From Neopestalotiopsis rosae (taxonomy: Eukaryota; Ascomycota; Sordariomycetes; Amphisphaeriales; Sporocadaceae): 64,000 nt of DNA. The stretch is from positions 8,184,001 to 8,248,000 of the forward strand of contig JALGAS010000001.1 of assembly GCA_023078685.1 (NCBI GenBank), read 5' to 3'. This document shows, piece by piece, positions 34,521 to 45,701 of this stretch. A program made the position numbers and the translations under genes. Every line of letters starts with the position of its first letter. Position 1 is the stretch's first letter. Below the pieces are notes generated by a model. The model made no database searches. It was given only the letters and a program-made list of their open reading frames with translations, and was not told the DNA's origin.

Positions 34521-36402
34521 TTATCTATTTGGCATCTCGAGGTCTTTCCCTTTACCAGCTCCGCTGACGTCCAATCGCGCAAGGACGTATCTAATTGCAT
34601 TCTCAGTTGCTTCGCTCATCATTTCCTGTATGGATAAAGGGCCACCCAAAGTCGAAGCCTCAAGTGCAGTTAACAACCACAGAGATGTTAAGTACACTCG
34701 GTAATGTGTCCAAGATTGATATGCCTGCTCGCTGAAGATATCCACCGACTGCCGTATGGCGTTCCAAGCGATTTCTCTGGGGTCATTGGCAAGCTGAGGG
34801 ATTGTGTGTGCATGGGAGCTGAAATCTCTTCGTCTTATTCCCAAAATGACATATATCAATGCCAGTTGCATGTCATCTCTGAAAATATTCAGAAACCACT
34901 GCATAACTTTAGCTGCGGCCAGTCTCTGGTGGCAGTTTAGAAGTGCAAGGGAACACTCAAGTACAGCCCAATGGGATTCCGGGTACTGTTGAAGGCTGCG
35001 CCCATGCCGAGAATACGGCAGATTCAGTGCAAGAAGAGTCCGCCGGACGAATATCTCAAGCATCATTGCATGCCGTAGGTCAGGAAGGCTTCGCGAGCTC
35101 TCAAGTGAACGTCTCAGGAGGATGTCGCAGTCTTTCACCATGACGTAGTTTATCTCTGGGCTGACAGAGTTGCTTTTTGTGATGACCAACTCTGCTGTGG
35201 GTAGAAGTTTAGTGAGCAAGGCCAAGAACAAATCGATGCTGTCATTTGGCCGAGATTCGTTGTCGTATGTGCTGGTTGGATCTACATCATAGCTGTCGGC
35301 TCGAATGAGCGGAGGAAGCCCGTTCACAGCAGATGTCATTAAGTCAAGCCACATCATCGTAGTCCACAGTCGATTGCGCATATTGGCCTCGGCCCTTGGC
35401 ATGCCCTCAAAATGACTTGAGTCGCGGTGCATTGCCAATGTCATGGCAGCACGAATCGCGAGACCTAGCAGAGCAGAGGACGGCGAGAGATGGCAAACTG
35501 TATCGTGAAGCGCGAGATTGGCGATGACTGCCATGCAATTTGCTCGAAGAGACGGATAGCTGGGTTCATCCCATATAGTGTGTTTGCTAGCGATTATGGC
35601 AGCGTCTAGAAAGGCTTGACAAGACTTAGCAGGGTCCAAATCTGCAATGTTGAGCGGAGAAGAGCAGCAGCCGAGAGCCAACATCATGAACATTTGGTAG
35701 TATAATGAGTAGGTGTGACGCTGATTAACCTGCTGCAAAAAATCAAATTCAGCAAGCATATTGACACCTGGCTCCCACATTGGAAATAATTGTTCGAACG
35801 TCTCCAGGTAGCTCTGTAGTAACCGCTGAGCTGCTTGCCTGTCTGGTAACAGTGCACAAAGCTCTGTTGTGTCCAACATAGATTTTTCCGAAGATGGAAA
35901 TACTGAATTTATTGGATTCGTGGTAAAGATGTCCTTGAGAGCCTGGGATTTGCGGTATATTGGTGTAAAGTCCGGGGCAATGCCGAATACATAGTCCTTG
36001 GCCTCTTCAAACTTTGACCGAGTTAGCGCCCATCCATCCATTACAGAGCATACGAGTTCGGTATTTTCATACCTCACACACGAGCTGTGCCCACCCTGTC
36101 GTATAGGTACTAAGCCTAGCTCTGCCATTGACATAGGCGAAGATCTGAGGGGTCTTTGAATTGGAATTGTGAACATCTTTGGAGTGGTGAGGGGCCGAGG
36201 AGGGTGCTGCATTTCCGTGGTCGACTGTCCCTTGATACGTGCAGGCACTCTCAAGACCTGCAAGCTTGCAACTGCCACACGGCCGATTGCGATCGCATTT
36301 GACGCGGAATAGCCGGCAGCGAGCGCAGGAAAGGATCGGCTGTCTCTTGCGTTTCGGCTTCGACCAGTTAGATGATGACCAGACAAAAACATGCGAATCC
36401 AT
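34521..36402 (-). CDS. Zn2Cys6 transcription factor with fungal-specific domain
   Basis: Nuclear regulator, 606 aa from two exons (36073-36402 and 34521-36011). Cysteines 26, 29, 36, 42, 45 and 54 form C-x2-C-x6-C-x5-C-x2-C-x8-C after a basic KPKRKR stretch. The 61-base intron between exons has donor GTATGA and branch GCTAAC, and is needed because the zinc frame stops at 36067 while the next frame stays open across the junction. The middle domain carries the fungal_trans type helix LGLAIRAAMTLAMHRDSS followed by RNRLWTTMMWLDL. Start is the first ATG of the zinc frame. Lies upstream of, and in the same direction as, the ABM-like gene and downstream of the FAD monooxygenase. Regulation of these neighbours is an inference. 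Confidence 0.88.
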
Positions 36403-36789
36403 CCTTGATCCTTCCAAGGAAAGGATTCCCCCATTCCTTTGCCGGTAGATCGAAGCTGGTCAAGTGGTGCAATATCTTAGTAGAATGTGTCGTAGACATC
36501 CAGCACAGGCCTCCCTAAATTCTCATGCGCTAGCCACTAAACTAGGTCGCTTAAGCACGTCCCTGCTCCCTACACCAAGGCCGGAGCATCGGTGCTAGAG
36601 GTGGACCATTCACCGAGTAACCCAGATGCTCAGATTCGAGTGGAACACAGAATATCTACATATAGGTACTTCACTAATCACAATTTACTTCACGTTATTG
36701 ACCGGCTCGAAAAGAATTTCAGAATTTTTTTTTTCCTTTACATATATATTTGCGAAGGCCTTCTTTCGCCAAATACATGTTTCCACTTA
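36403..36789. other. Spacer upstream of the regulator
   Basis: 387 bases. A minus-strand segment near 36490-36550 resembles a tRNA D-arm but lacks the rest of a cloverleaf. No gene seen. Confidence 0.4.
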
Positions 36790-38252
36790 TCACGCCAACT
36801 CATTCTGCCAAGCAGAGCGAGCCGTCCCCTCAACCCAATTCATGGCTGCGAATGAGGTGCTCTCTACGGCATCACGACCACGGCCGATTATAGTCGCTTC
36901 GTAGTTCTGGATCAGGCTATATACATCAGTGCAGCCCTCGTCCAACAAGTCTACGAATTGCATCCCGTCCTTCATGGCATGGTTGCCGCCCTCCCCCTTG
37001 ACTGCGCCCGTGTCAGCATTTTCTCTATCCATTGCTAAAAGCTTCACTTACATGGTGGCATCTTATGGGCTGCATCTCCTAATAACGTGACACGTTTTCC
37101 GCCAAAACCTTCTGGAGGTGGCAAGAATTTCTCCACTACAAGAAGAAAAAGTCAGTGTGTGACTTGGGATGAACAAATCAAAGCGCAAGAGTTGCATACT
37201 ATAGAGTGGAGGTTGAATCATGCCCTCGGGTCTGGTCTTGTGAATCAGCGCACGAAACTGCGGTTCCAGTTTCTCGACTGTTTCGCGCGCGGCTTGAAGC
37301 AGCTTCTCCTTGCTCCAATCTTTATTGGAATGTCCGCTTTTAATTTCAGCTTCACTGTGGTGGCGGAAAACCATCCAGTAGTACTGTGCAAACTCGCCAT
37401 CGCTTGAGATGTTGCGCAGACCAACGAATAGATATGCTTCTGGCGACTTCGCAATATAGAGCGATCGCGCAAATCGTGAAAACTGGTGATGATACTCTTC
37501 CTTTGTCAGTGTCAACTCGCCAGTGTAAACGTCCATTGGAAGAACCTCCATTTTGGATTTTGCAGCTCCGAGCAGCTGCGATCGTACTGTATCCAGCCTT
37601 CATTAGCACTTGTACATGTTTCTCCAAATGCACGAAACAAGTCGATTCATCTGAAAGCACTTACCTGCACTGTTTCCTCCATCAGCGCCGATCAATATAC
37701 ATCCTTCAGCTGATGTGCCGTCTGTAAAGTAAACCTTTACCATGCCATTGCCTTCTTCGAATCGAGAGAACATCTTATTCCATTCAACGTTGATATGGTT
37801 CCAAGCCAATCCCGAAGCTTGGGTCGCTCGGCACGAATGAAGTCTCGTCCCGTTATAGCACCAAATCGTTGAATCTCATTGCCACATATTCCGTCAAATA
37901 TGGCACCTTCGCTAAGGTAAGCATGTTCGTGGAGATGTGATACACTTTCGATGGGGGCGATATCGTCAGGGAAATGGCGCTCAAAGTCTGCAATGATCCT
38001 TGTGTACAGCAAGACAATTGTCAGCATTACGAGCAACAAAGATACGGTAACGCCCAGTCGAGTGAATTTTGGCACAAACCAGTGTAGAGCAATGTTCCAG
38101 CCTTGTCTTCGACTGTCAGGCGCCCAGTCTCTGTCAAAAATTCTGAAGGGTATCTGACGCTTTCGTAGTGCCTGGGCAAGTGCTAGGCCGCCTAGACCAC
38201 CACCAACAATCAGGATTGGTGAATCCAAGGTTGCAAAGATGTGCTGGGTCAT
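36790..38252 (-). CDS. FAD-dependent aromatic-type monooxygenase, one frame break
   Basis: Flavoprotein monooxygenase of the salicylate-hydroxylase-like group, usually oxidising small aromatic or polyketide substrates with NAD(P)H and O2. Exons read as 38080-38252, 37665-37998, 37200-37586, 37052-37135 and 36790-37001. Motifs in order: the FAD GxGxxG ([14 protein letters not shown]) at the N terminus, [32 protein letters not shown], and the second FAD box GDAAHKMPP followed by GNHAMKDG. The first intron uses a GTTTGT donor. In exon 2 the frame changes near 37796, inside the conserved RDWL..NINVEW segment. One base appears missing, and no intron can explain it. Either a recent pseudogene or a sequence error. 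The protein would be about 400 aa. Confidence 0.82.
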
Positions 38253-38642
38253 TTTAAATGCGAAAAATGAGATCAATGAATAAGGTTCGTCATGTTTCCT
38301 ACTTTCGCTCTTCTACAGAGACTGCCGTATTTTATATCAGGATCCCATCACGTATGAAACCAGTATGAACTCCATCCAAATGTTCCCCAATGCTCGTGGT
38401 TGAACTTAGCCTTCATTTGATGTAAACTGTAGCTCTATTTTAAAGTGGAGTAATCTCCAGCCCCGAACCATACTCCAAGGAGCAAGTTTTCTCCAAGGGG
38501 TAATACTAACTCCTAGGAGAAAGATCAAACCCACTGTAGGACCGGGCGACAGGGGACAGGGATACTATACCGGGTCAAGAAGCCTTTTGATAGATCATCA
38601 GTGGGACGCTAGATAGCCGAGTCACTTGCTGGCAAACAGGCG
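38253..38642. other. Spacer upstream of the FAD monooxygenase
   Basis: Promoter region of the FAD monooxygenase, with CTCCAAGGAG-like short repeats around 38470-38520. No gene seen. Confidence 0.35.
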
Positions 38643-38873
38643 TCATGTTCGATTATTTTTCTCTTGTCCAATTTTAGCTGCCGTCGGTGAGTTTAATGCC
38701 GACGCAGTTGGCAACAGGCCGTGGCGGGTATTATAGCGACATCCGCATATTGGCCGTGCAGCAGAAGCCATGCAGCCGGTCACTGAAAGGGCAGCCAGAT
38801 AATTTCCTGCTCTTGAGGGAAATGCGAACAACATGCAGGCGGTCATGACCACTGATACGATAAAAGGTCGCAT
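38643..38873 (-). CDS. Possible small secreted protein
   Basis: A 76-codon frame beginning MRPFIVSVVMTACMLFAFPS, which could be a signal peptide, followed by a short region with three cysteines. No family recognised and no supporting promoter. Could be chance. Confidence 0.22.
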   Translation of the reverse strand: MRPFIVSVVMTACMLFAFPSRAGNYLAALSVTGCMASAARPICGCRYNTRHGLLPTASALNSPTAAKIGQEKNNRT

Positions 38874-39559
38874 TACCTGGCATACCAATCTAAGAATTTG
38901 CATTAAGTTGGTGGATTACATGCTCTTGAACTCTCGCGCACAGACTGGAATAATCGTAGGCGCATCGGAAACACCTCTGGCAGAAAGGCACGTTTGCGCC
39001 AATTGATCCGCTTGGGGTATTGCCCTGTCGTAAGCTATAGATCACATCAGCAGTCATGACACACTCAGGGCCACTCCTATTACCATTTCCCCACCACCTG
39101 GGGTGATTTGATACCTGCTCATTATACTTAGCCGACCTCGCCAGAAAATGTGATTATAGATGATGTAGATTTTCAAAGACAGAACAAAGAGGAATTTGAA
39201 TTCGGGAATTTCGACGGTCACACCTTCGTACAAGACAATATCAATAGCATGGGCATCAGTGTATAGACGGCTGATGCTTGGATTCTAAACCAAAGAAGTG
39301 AATCGGTCTCATACGACTTACATATCACTGGATGATGCTGTTGCGAACTACCATTGATGTTTGATCATTTTATCTCAGTATTTACAGTGTCAGAACCACG
39401 CCGACGACAGAGCAATTTATTCCAGGAATATTGCCAGCACACCTGAGAAAAGTAGCGATAATCTTAGATCAATCTATAAATAACAGAATGGCATCTTGCT
39501 TTTCGAGGTTGCTCATATCTTGTCGGATCTTAGCTTTTGCTTCCAACCGCAAGGATGAA
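38874..39559. other. Spacer, no gene seen
   Basis: 3' flank of the GH140-like gene; no open frame with recognisable content. Confidence 0.4.
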
Positions 39560-41197
39560 CTACGTACAATACTGATTGGTCCTGATGACAAGAACCCAGT
39601 CGTGGTCAATTCCGCCGCAACTTGGCGGTGTAAATTTCCTCTGGCCAATGGCGATCTGGGGCTTCTCCAAGTCTGCATGTTGAGGCTTTCCGGTCCGGGG
39701 GTCGAACCACTGCGCAGTGTACATTGCGCCCGGAGTTTGCCAGCGACTAGCGACTGCGTCAAGGTCTACCTGGAAGGGATCTCCATATCCTGTGTAGACC
39801 CAGTAGTATCCCATGGTTATCATACCGGCCACATAACGAGTGCCTTCAAACTGCATTATGTCCTGCTCCGCACCCACGGGCGACGAGAGGTATTCCCGGG
39901 CTGGCTCTAGGCCGTCGAACTCATCGTTTGAGAGAGAATTGAAGAGATCTGCCACATATCCCGTTTGCTTCGCTCCTGGAAGATGTATTCCCTCTTGCCA
40001 GCTCGTGTTTGCCTCCAGGCCGAGCTGCGGTTCCCAGTAGTGCTCTGGACTGGCTACCAGCTCCAACCTGGCGTAGGTCTGCTGTACCGGTAAGCTGCCG
40101 TATGTCACACCACACGCACCGCTCATGATTGCGGGATAGAAGCCGTGACGGACGTGAGAAGCATTCCATAATGGTTTGGAGGGGTCGAAGCTGTCGTGAG
40201 CAAGCTCATAGTGGTTCTCCACGTCCATTACGGGGCCAGAGAATTGTTCGCGCATCTCAAGGATGTTTTCGTAATTTTTATTCGCGTCCCAAGGGGTGAG
40301 GACTGTGAAGTTTGCATCGACACCATTAGGATCTGGACTCTCATGTCCAGATTGCACCGCGTCCATAGATAAGGTTCCAAATGTACCATTAATGTAATTG
40401 TGGCCGTACGGCAAAGGAGTTGGGGGATTCGAGATCCAAGGGCTTGTGGGCTGGAAAGTTACAAAGGCTTCGTAGCCAGCCTTCGCTTCCTCCTCTTTGA
40501 ATCCTTTCATCATGGCCGCCCATATCCCTCGGGTGTCCTCAACGGGATCGAGGAGCTTGGTAGGGTCGCCATGTGGATCATCTCGCCAAGCCTGGCGTGC
40601 TTGGGGAACGTTGTTGGCCCAGAACCCATTCGTGTCGCCTCCCATCATTTTTGGCAGTCCAGGGTAACGCTTGCCGAGATATTTTCCAAGCCAGTACCCG
40701 TTTTCTTCGTCAAAAAGTCGTGGTCCAATAGTTCCGTACCACCCTGCACTGACGTAGCGCCCCCAAACCGGCACAAGGCAAACCAAGATGTTGTACTCAG
40801 CCGCTCTGGCAACGACCCAGTCAACGAAGGAAAAGTAAGCTTCATTTGGCTGTTTTGGATCGCTATTGTCGATTGCCAGATCACCAAAGAAGTTAGGAGT
40901 GGTTGTGACGTTGTATTTTGATAGCAATACCGCCTGAATGACATTGAAGCCCTTGGCGGAGCGGTCTGCAAGATAAAGATCAACGTCAGTGTAATTCATG
41001 CGATGGAACATTTCCCAGTTCGTATCCGCGACCCATAAGAAAGGCTCGCCGCTTGTGGTGCGGTGCAGATAGCGACCATCTGGGCGAGAGGAGATGGCCA
41101 GGTCGGTCCAGGCATAATCTCGAGGCGCAGGCGCTACACTTGCAAAAGATGATAGCGTTAATGTCACCGCAATAAACAGACTTAGAAATCGAACCAT
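39560..41197 (-). CDS. Secreted DUF4038 glycoside hydrolase (GH140-like)
   Basis: Single-exon gene of 545 aa. Residues 1-24 are a signal peptide (MVRFLSLFIAVTLTLSSFAS start), so it acts outside the cell. The N-terminal region RYLHRTTSGEPFLWVADTNWEMFHRMNYTD and GFNVIQAVL mark the (beta/alpha)8 barrel of the DUF4038 family, which includes apiosidase-type GH140 enzymes that attack pectic side chains. Acidic catalytic candidates lie in GGDTNGFW and in PVMDVENHYE. The C-terminal 100 residues (MITMGYYWVY to DWVLVIR) form the all-beta collagen-binding-like domain usually attached to this barrel. Lies inside a block of regulator and oxidoreductase genes on the same strand, but its job is probably carbohydrate use. 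Substrate specificity not readable. Confidence 0.88.
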   Translation of the reverse strand: MVRFLSLFIAVTLTLSSFASVAPAPRDYAWTDLAISSRPDGRYLHRTTSGEPFLWVADTNWEMFHRMNYTDVDLYLADRSAKGFNVIQAVLLSKYNVTTTPNFFGDLAIDNSDPKQPNEAYFSFVDWVVARAAEYNILVCLVPVWGRYVSAGWYGTIGPRLFDEENGYWLGKYLGKRYPGLPKMMGGDTNGFWANNVPQARQAWRDDPHGDPTKLLDPVEDTRGIWAAMMKGFKEEEAKAGYEAFVTFQPTSPWISNPPTPLPYGHNYINGTFGTLSMDAVQSGHESPDPNGVDANFTVLTPWDANKNYENILEMREQFSGPVMDVENHYELAHDSFDPSKPLWNASHVRHGFYPAIMSGACGVTYGSLPVQQTYARLELVASPEHYWEPQLGLEANTSWQEGIHLPGAKQTGYVADLFNSLSNDEFDGLEPAREYLSSPVGAEQDIMQFEGTRYVAGMITMGYYWVYTGYGDPFQVDLDAVASRWQTPGAMYTAQWFDPRTGKPQHADLEKPQIAIGQRKFTPPSCGGIDHDWVLVIRTNQYCT

Positions 41198-41961
41198 TGT
41201 AATCCAAGGACCTGTTCCTGAGCAGCATCGATGATTGTAGCGGCAGTCAGCTTCTCGAGGGCATGGTCACTAAGGTGACAATTCCATATCTTTATGTACT
41301 GGTCATTGGTAAGCATTAATTAAGGTCGGGGCTTCAATCTTTGCTATACACTTGACTACGTATTTGGTATTTCTGCATGGGGTCGAATCTCGAGACGAAA
41401 AATCGTATAAAGTTCTGATTGGACGAAATCGTTTCCACCGGATCGGCTCGTCAAATTTTGAGGGCCTCGTGATTCTCCGCAGTATCTCTGCAGGGTATAA
41501 GTCAGATGGAGCGGCAGGCATTTACCCTAGTTCCAACGACATCATACCCCAACTCACTATACATATACTATCGCAAATATTGTCTGCGGGAGATCTCCGG
41601 CTCGAAGACCATCGCGATGATCAAGAATCAAATCAGGAATTCTTTGAGTGCGCTGCCCCAATTCGACAGTCGAGCTTGATTGGGCGACTCGGACTGGTGT
41701 TGCACGGAAAGTGGATTTAGAATCAAGAGGAATAGTGAAGGTTTAGTGGAATCATTAATTGAACATCTACGGGTAGAACTTTCTTGAACTTGTGAAACCA
41801 TGCAGTTTTTATGCTTGACGGATTATTGGTTTGTGCATAGATGTTGAACAGATGAGGCTCAACTACACGAGCTAAGAATTACTGAGAAGAATAAAGACTA
41901 GTTGGTTTCTTGTAAGACATTGTCGGTGTGACTAAAGTATCAATCATACTAGAGTATTGAT
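41198..41961. other. Spacer, no gene seen
   Basis: Upstream of the GH140-like gene and downstream of the aldo-keto reductase. A plus-strand frame at 41352-41720 has no recognisable family. Confidence 0.45.
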
Positions 41962-43005
41962 TCAGCGCCAGTACGTCGGAGCGTCCCCTCTAGCCCTGAC
42001 CCACGCCTTATCTAAGGCTTCAACGACTTCGTTAGGAAGAGGGCCTTTCTCACAAGCTTCTACATTCTGTTCCAATTGCTCGTACGAACTAATACCAATG
42101 ATGAGGCCGTCATCTCCGCCTTGAGAAGCAGGCTTCAGTTGACTATGATGCAGACACCATCTAAGTGCAACCTCAATCAGTGGTACATTATGTTTCGCCG
42201 CCACGGGTTCCACAATCGACAGCGCATCAAATGTAGACTGTTTGAAGTATCGGTCGAGATAAAGCTGCCCCAGACTGCTCGTTGTAGCAAATCGGCCTTC
42301 AGCGGGTTGCTCCATTGTAGTGTACTTGCCAGAGAACAGCCCAGCTGCCAGTGGATTGTAAATGATGAGAGTGATGCCAAACTTGCGCAAGCAGGGGATA
42401 AGCTCTGCCTCAGCACCGCGTGCTATGTCTTTGTATTAGCCAAGCTCGGCGTATATGAGCTTAGAGTCGGTTCTCTACTTACTGATGGCGTTGTACATTC
42501 CCTGGTAGACAGTTGGTCGCACAAAGCCTCTCCGCTCGCAAATACCAACAATCTCAGCAACCTCCCATGAAGCATAGTTGCTTAGACCGAGCCTGCGGAA
42601 CTTGCCGGCCTGATACATCTTGTCGACGCCTTCCATGGTCTCTTCGTAGCTGAGAGAGCGGTCCGGAGCATGGAGGTAGAAGATATCGGTTGAGTCCACA
42701 CCTAATCTCTCCAAGCTCAAATCCCAAGATTTGGGGAGATTTTCAGGACCGTGATCACGCGGTTTTGACGGCATGACCTTGGAGGCCACGGAAAAGCCTA
42801 ACTCTTGAAACGCAGCGTCCCTCGTGAAGGCTTCCTGCTCACCACCAGAGTATGCTTGGGCGGTGTCAATCTCCTTGTATCCCTTGCGCTGTAGGTAGTT
42901 GAGACATCTCTTGTAGTCTTCAAGTGATGTTATTCGGGCACCTTTTTCAACATTTGGGCCAATAGTCATTGTCCCCAAAATCAGACGATTCTTTGGTGAG
43001 CTCAT
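41962..43005 (-). CDS. Aldo-keto reductase (aflatoxin-aldehyde-reductase-like)
   Basis: NADPH-dependent cytosolic reductase of carbonyls to alcohols, 327 aa from two exons (42483-43005, 41962-42422) joined ATC A|CA. The barrel start is LILGTMTIG. Catalytic Asp and Tyr are in EIDTAQAYSGGEQE, Lys in ASKVMP and His in DIFYLHAPD. The cofactor end has LSNYASWEVAEI, YNPLAAGLFSGKY and, near the C terminus, GISSYEQLEQN. Length and the YNPLAAGLFSGKY element match the AKR7 group of aflatoxin B1 aldehyde reductases and their fungal relatives. Its immediate upstream neighbour is a zinc-cluster regulator in the same direction. Substrate unknown. Confidence 0.93.
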
Positions 43006-43700
43006 TTTGAAGATGACCGGTGGTGCAGATAAGATTATTGCTTGTGGGAAAAGCCTTGCCTTGCGAGAAGGTAGAGGAATGGAGTGTGAAGATCCGCCTG
43101 CATGGGACTGATTCGGAAAGTTCGGCTCAGATACTGTTATGGAGCTTCACTTGACGATGGCCTGGACGATAAGCGACACAGCCAGGACTTCTCTCCGACG
43201 CCTTAGCGACAGTTGTGAATTCGGAGGCCCTTGGAAGGTATGGTTAGTCTGCGACCGCTAAATGCCCGGAGACAAGACCGACTAGCACTTGGCGTACCCC
43301 GCAAACCCCGCAACGATGGAACATGGCAGTAGTATACCAAGGACCTTGCAGTATGTTTTCCGTCTACAATAGCACTCGTGCCGAGGTTCTGACGCGAGCT
43401 CTATTGACCCGTATCCTCGTCAAGTTCGATTATTGGCTCAAATGCCATAGTCGTAGTGGGCTGAAGAGTGGGAAGCAGTGATTGGTGAGGAACGACAACG
43501 TGCAAGAACAGTCTTGCGACCTGTGAGTGCTAATATGCTAAAAAGCAATATACATACACTTGGATTGAATAATGACAAAGATTGTTGGCAAAGGGTTTTA
43601 TGTTGCCAACGCCAGTCTACCAACGGTAGAATTTCACAAGCAGATTCAAATATGTGTTCAATTGCAAATGGTTCGTGATGCGAGGCGGACGAGCGCCAAT
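43006..43700. other. Spacer between reductase and regulator
   Basis: Promoter of the aldo-keto reductase and 3' flank of the regulator. No gene or RNA recognised. Confidence 0.45.
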
Positions 43701-45701
43701 CTACAGGCTTGTCAGTCGCAAACCTGGCGCAATACTGATGTTCTCCCACATTCTTCTAAGGTCGTCCGCGAGCGGTCCTGTTCTACGCCCGGTCTTCTTT
43801 TGGCAATTTTCAATAAGGTCCAAGGTTCTTGATCTATCCTCCATGGATTCAGTCACCAGACCAGCTATATAAAGGCATTGCGTTGATACAAGAGCCCAAG
43901 CGTCTGCTATGTCAGAGTTTGCCGTTGAGAAAATTTCTCGTCGGGACGATTCGATTCGACTGCGAGTAAACAGAAAAGTGCAGTCTGATAAGCCGCGGCC
44001 ATGGATATTGACAGAGGAACTGTGTAGCAAGAGAATTATTATACTGGCATGATATACCATGCTGGCGATGCCTTGGTCAGGTTAGCTATGGAGAACACTA
44101 TTCAAAATGAGGTTCTAAGGCGACGGCCAATACGTACCACTCTGCGGAAATATATACCATGTAGAGCCGAAAGGGTTTGAAGGATCGCCTGCCCTCACAC
44201 TCGTGCTTTCGGACGAGTAACAAGTCATACAAGCTGGCAGCTTAGATTTCCAAGCGCTCAAGGCATATTCTAAAGATTCCGCCTTTGCAACACGCTCATC
44301 GTTCCATTTCTCAAAAGTCTGACATCTTGATACGTAGTCATTGTTACAGAAATTGACACACTGGCCGAAGATGAAGATGACGCGATTGGCAATATCGTGT
44401 GGGCGTAGGTGTTCGTAGGAGTCAATGGGCGCAGGTTCCCAATAAGTCTCATTGAGCGACATTTGGCGACCCGTCCGAAGTGCAGCCCAAGTTTCGTGCC
44501 GATACCTTGAAAGATAAGTCTTAGTCTCGTGATTTTGAGGAAGCTTAAATGGCAGACAATCTGAGCATGGCAGGCCAGCCCCTAGAATAATGTGTACCCT
44601 CACATTCACACTTACCAGACCCAATAGCAAGCACCACGAATTCCGCCCACATCACCATTCGCCCCGCTTGACTCGAGTAGTGAGGCCACGCCAGGCAAAT
44701 GCGAATCCAATGATTCGCCAACCACATCGATCATCTCATATCTTCGCACATGGTCAGCTTCTGCATTACCCCAGGTTCTAGTTGGATGTTTCATATCTTA
44801 CGTCGACAGCAATATGCATGCCGCCAGGATCTCATCGCTATGCGCTCGTCGCGGGTCCTGTAAGTTTGTGCGTATGGCATTGAGCGCGAGCCGGTAGTAT
44901 CGCACTGCCTGACTTTCGTCCAAGCCAGACAAGGTATTGGAGCCAACCATGTTCATTTGCTTCGAGGAGAGTGCCAGGCAGCTGTGAAGCAAGGGCTGAC
45001 ATTGCAATGCCAGGATTGGTACCAGACGATGGAAAGGCTGATCGTGTGAGAATGCATCCACCTATAGAAATGATCCGGTTAGATCGTCGCATGTGCATGT
45101 CTTGGGCGCACTATTCAAGGGAGTCGCTTACCCAGTGCGATACGTTCTCCACTTAGTTGCGGAATATTAGAACCTCGGAACCGGATGGATGAATGGGCCC
45201 AGAGAAAGGCAAGACAGATTCACTTGCTGACCGGCAATGGTCCAAAGCCGTCGTAGGCGATCGCAGTGCTTGGGGCAACTCTCGAAGGCGGTCCGCGTCT
45301 AGGAGGATCGAGCCGAGGGTCGTCAATGGAGCGAGAGAAACTGGCGACGTCGTTTCGGGAATATGCGTCACACCATAATCACTCGCTACATTCAGTCCTA
45401 CGTCAATTGCTGGTTCGCTGAGAGTGGACGCATTCATTGGCTCTGCAATTGTAACCAGACGCATTTGGTTCCTGGAGGAGGCATTCGTGTCCCAATGACA
45501 GCTCCTGCTTCGCTTGCTGCAGTTCCCACAGCTTCCTGCATCCCCTCGTCTCTCATCGCACTTTACTCGTCGTTTTCGGCAAGTGAGACTACAGATATCA
45601 GCTCGTGGTTTTTGGTGCGGGAAGGCTGATGCTGTCTACCATCCTGTGTTGCTTCTAAGCTTCCTCAGACGTGGATAAATCGGGTGACGCTGAGGTGACA
45701 T
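43701..45701 (-). CDS. Zn2Cys6 transcription factor, fungal_trans_2 type
   Basis: Nuclear regulator of 523 aa spread over seven exons: 45640-45701, 45224-45588, 45132-45151, 44802-45061, 44616-44741, 44138-44505 and 43701-44071. All phases close. The first intron splits the zinc cluster right after Gly20 (GGA TG|T), giving Cys21, 24, 31, 41, 44 and 51 in a C-x2-C-x6-C-x9-C-x2-C-x6-C pattern with basic RKRRVK. Exon 3 is only 20 bases. The body has MENVSHW, LALQCQPLLHSCLALSSKQ, GGIRGACYWVWYRHETW and the tail typical of the fungal_trans_2 family (ARCA-like regulators). Read without the microexon intron it would seem to carry an internal stop at 45153, so gene finders may break it. Targets unknown; the aldo-keto reductase is the nearest candidate. 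Confidence 0.85.

Noticed and set aside
36480..36560. Minus-strand TAGTTTAGTGGCTAGCGC resembling a tRNA D-arm
   Set aside because: No T-arm or acceptor stem follows at the right spacing.
43701..45701. Apparent pseudogene: stop at 45153 and no ATG before the zinc cluster
   Set aside because: Seven exons including a 20-base microexon and a 62-base first exon close in phase and give a complete regulator, so the gene is intact.
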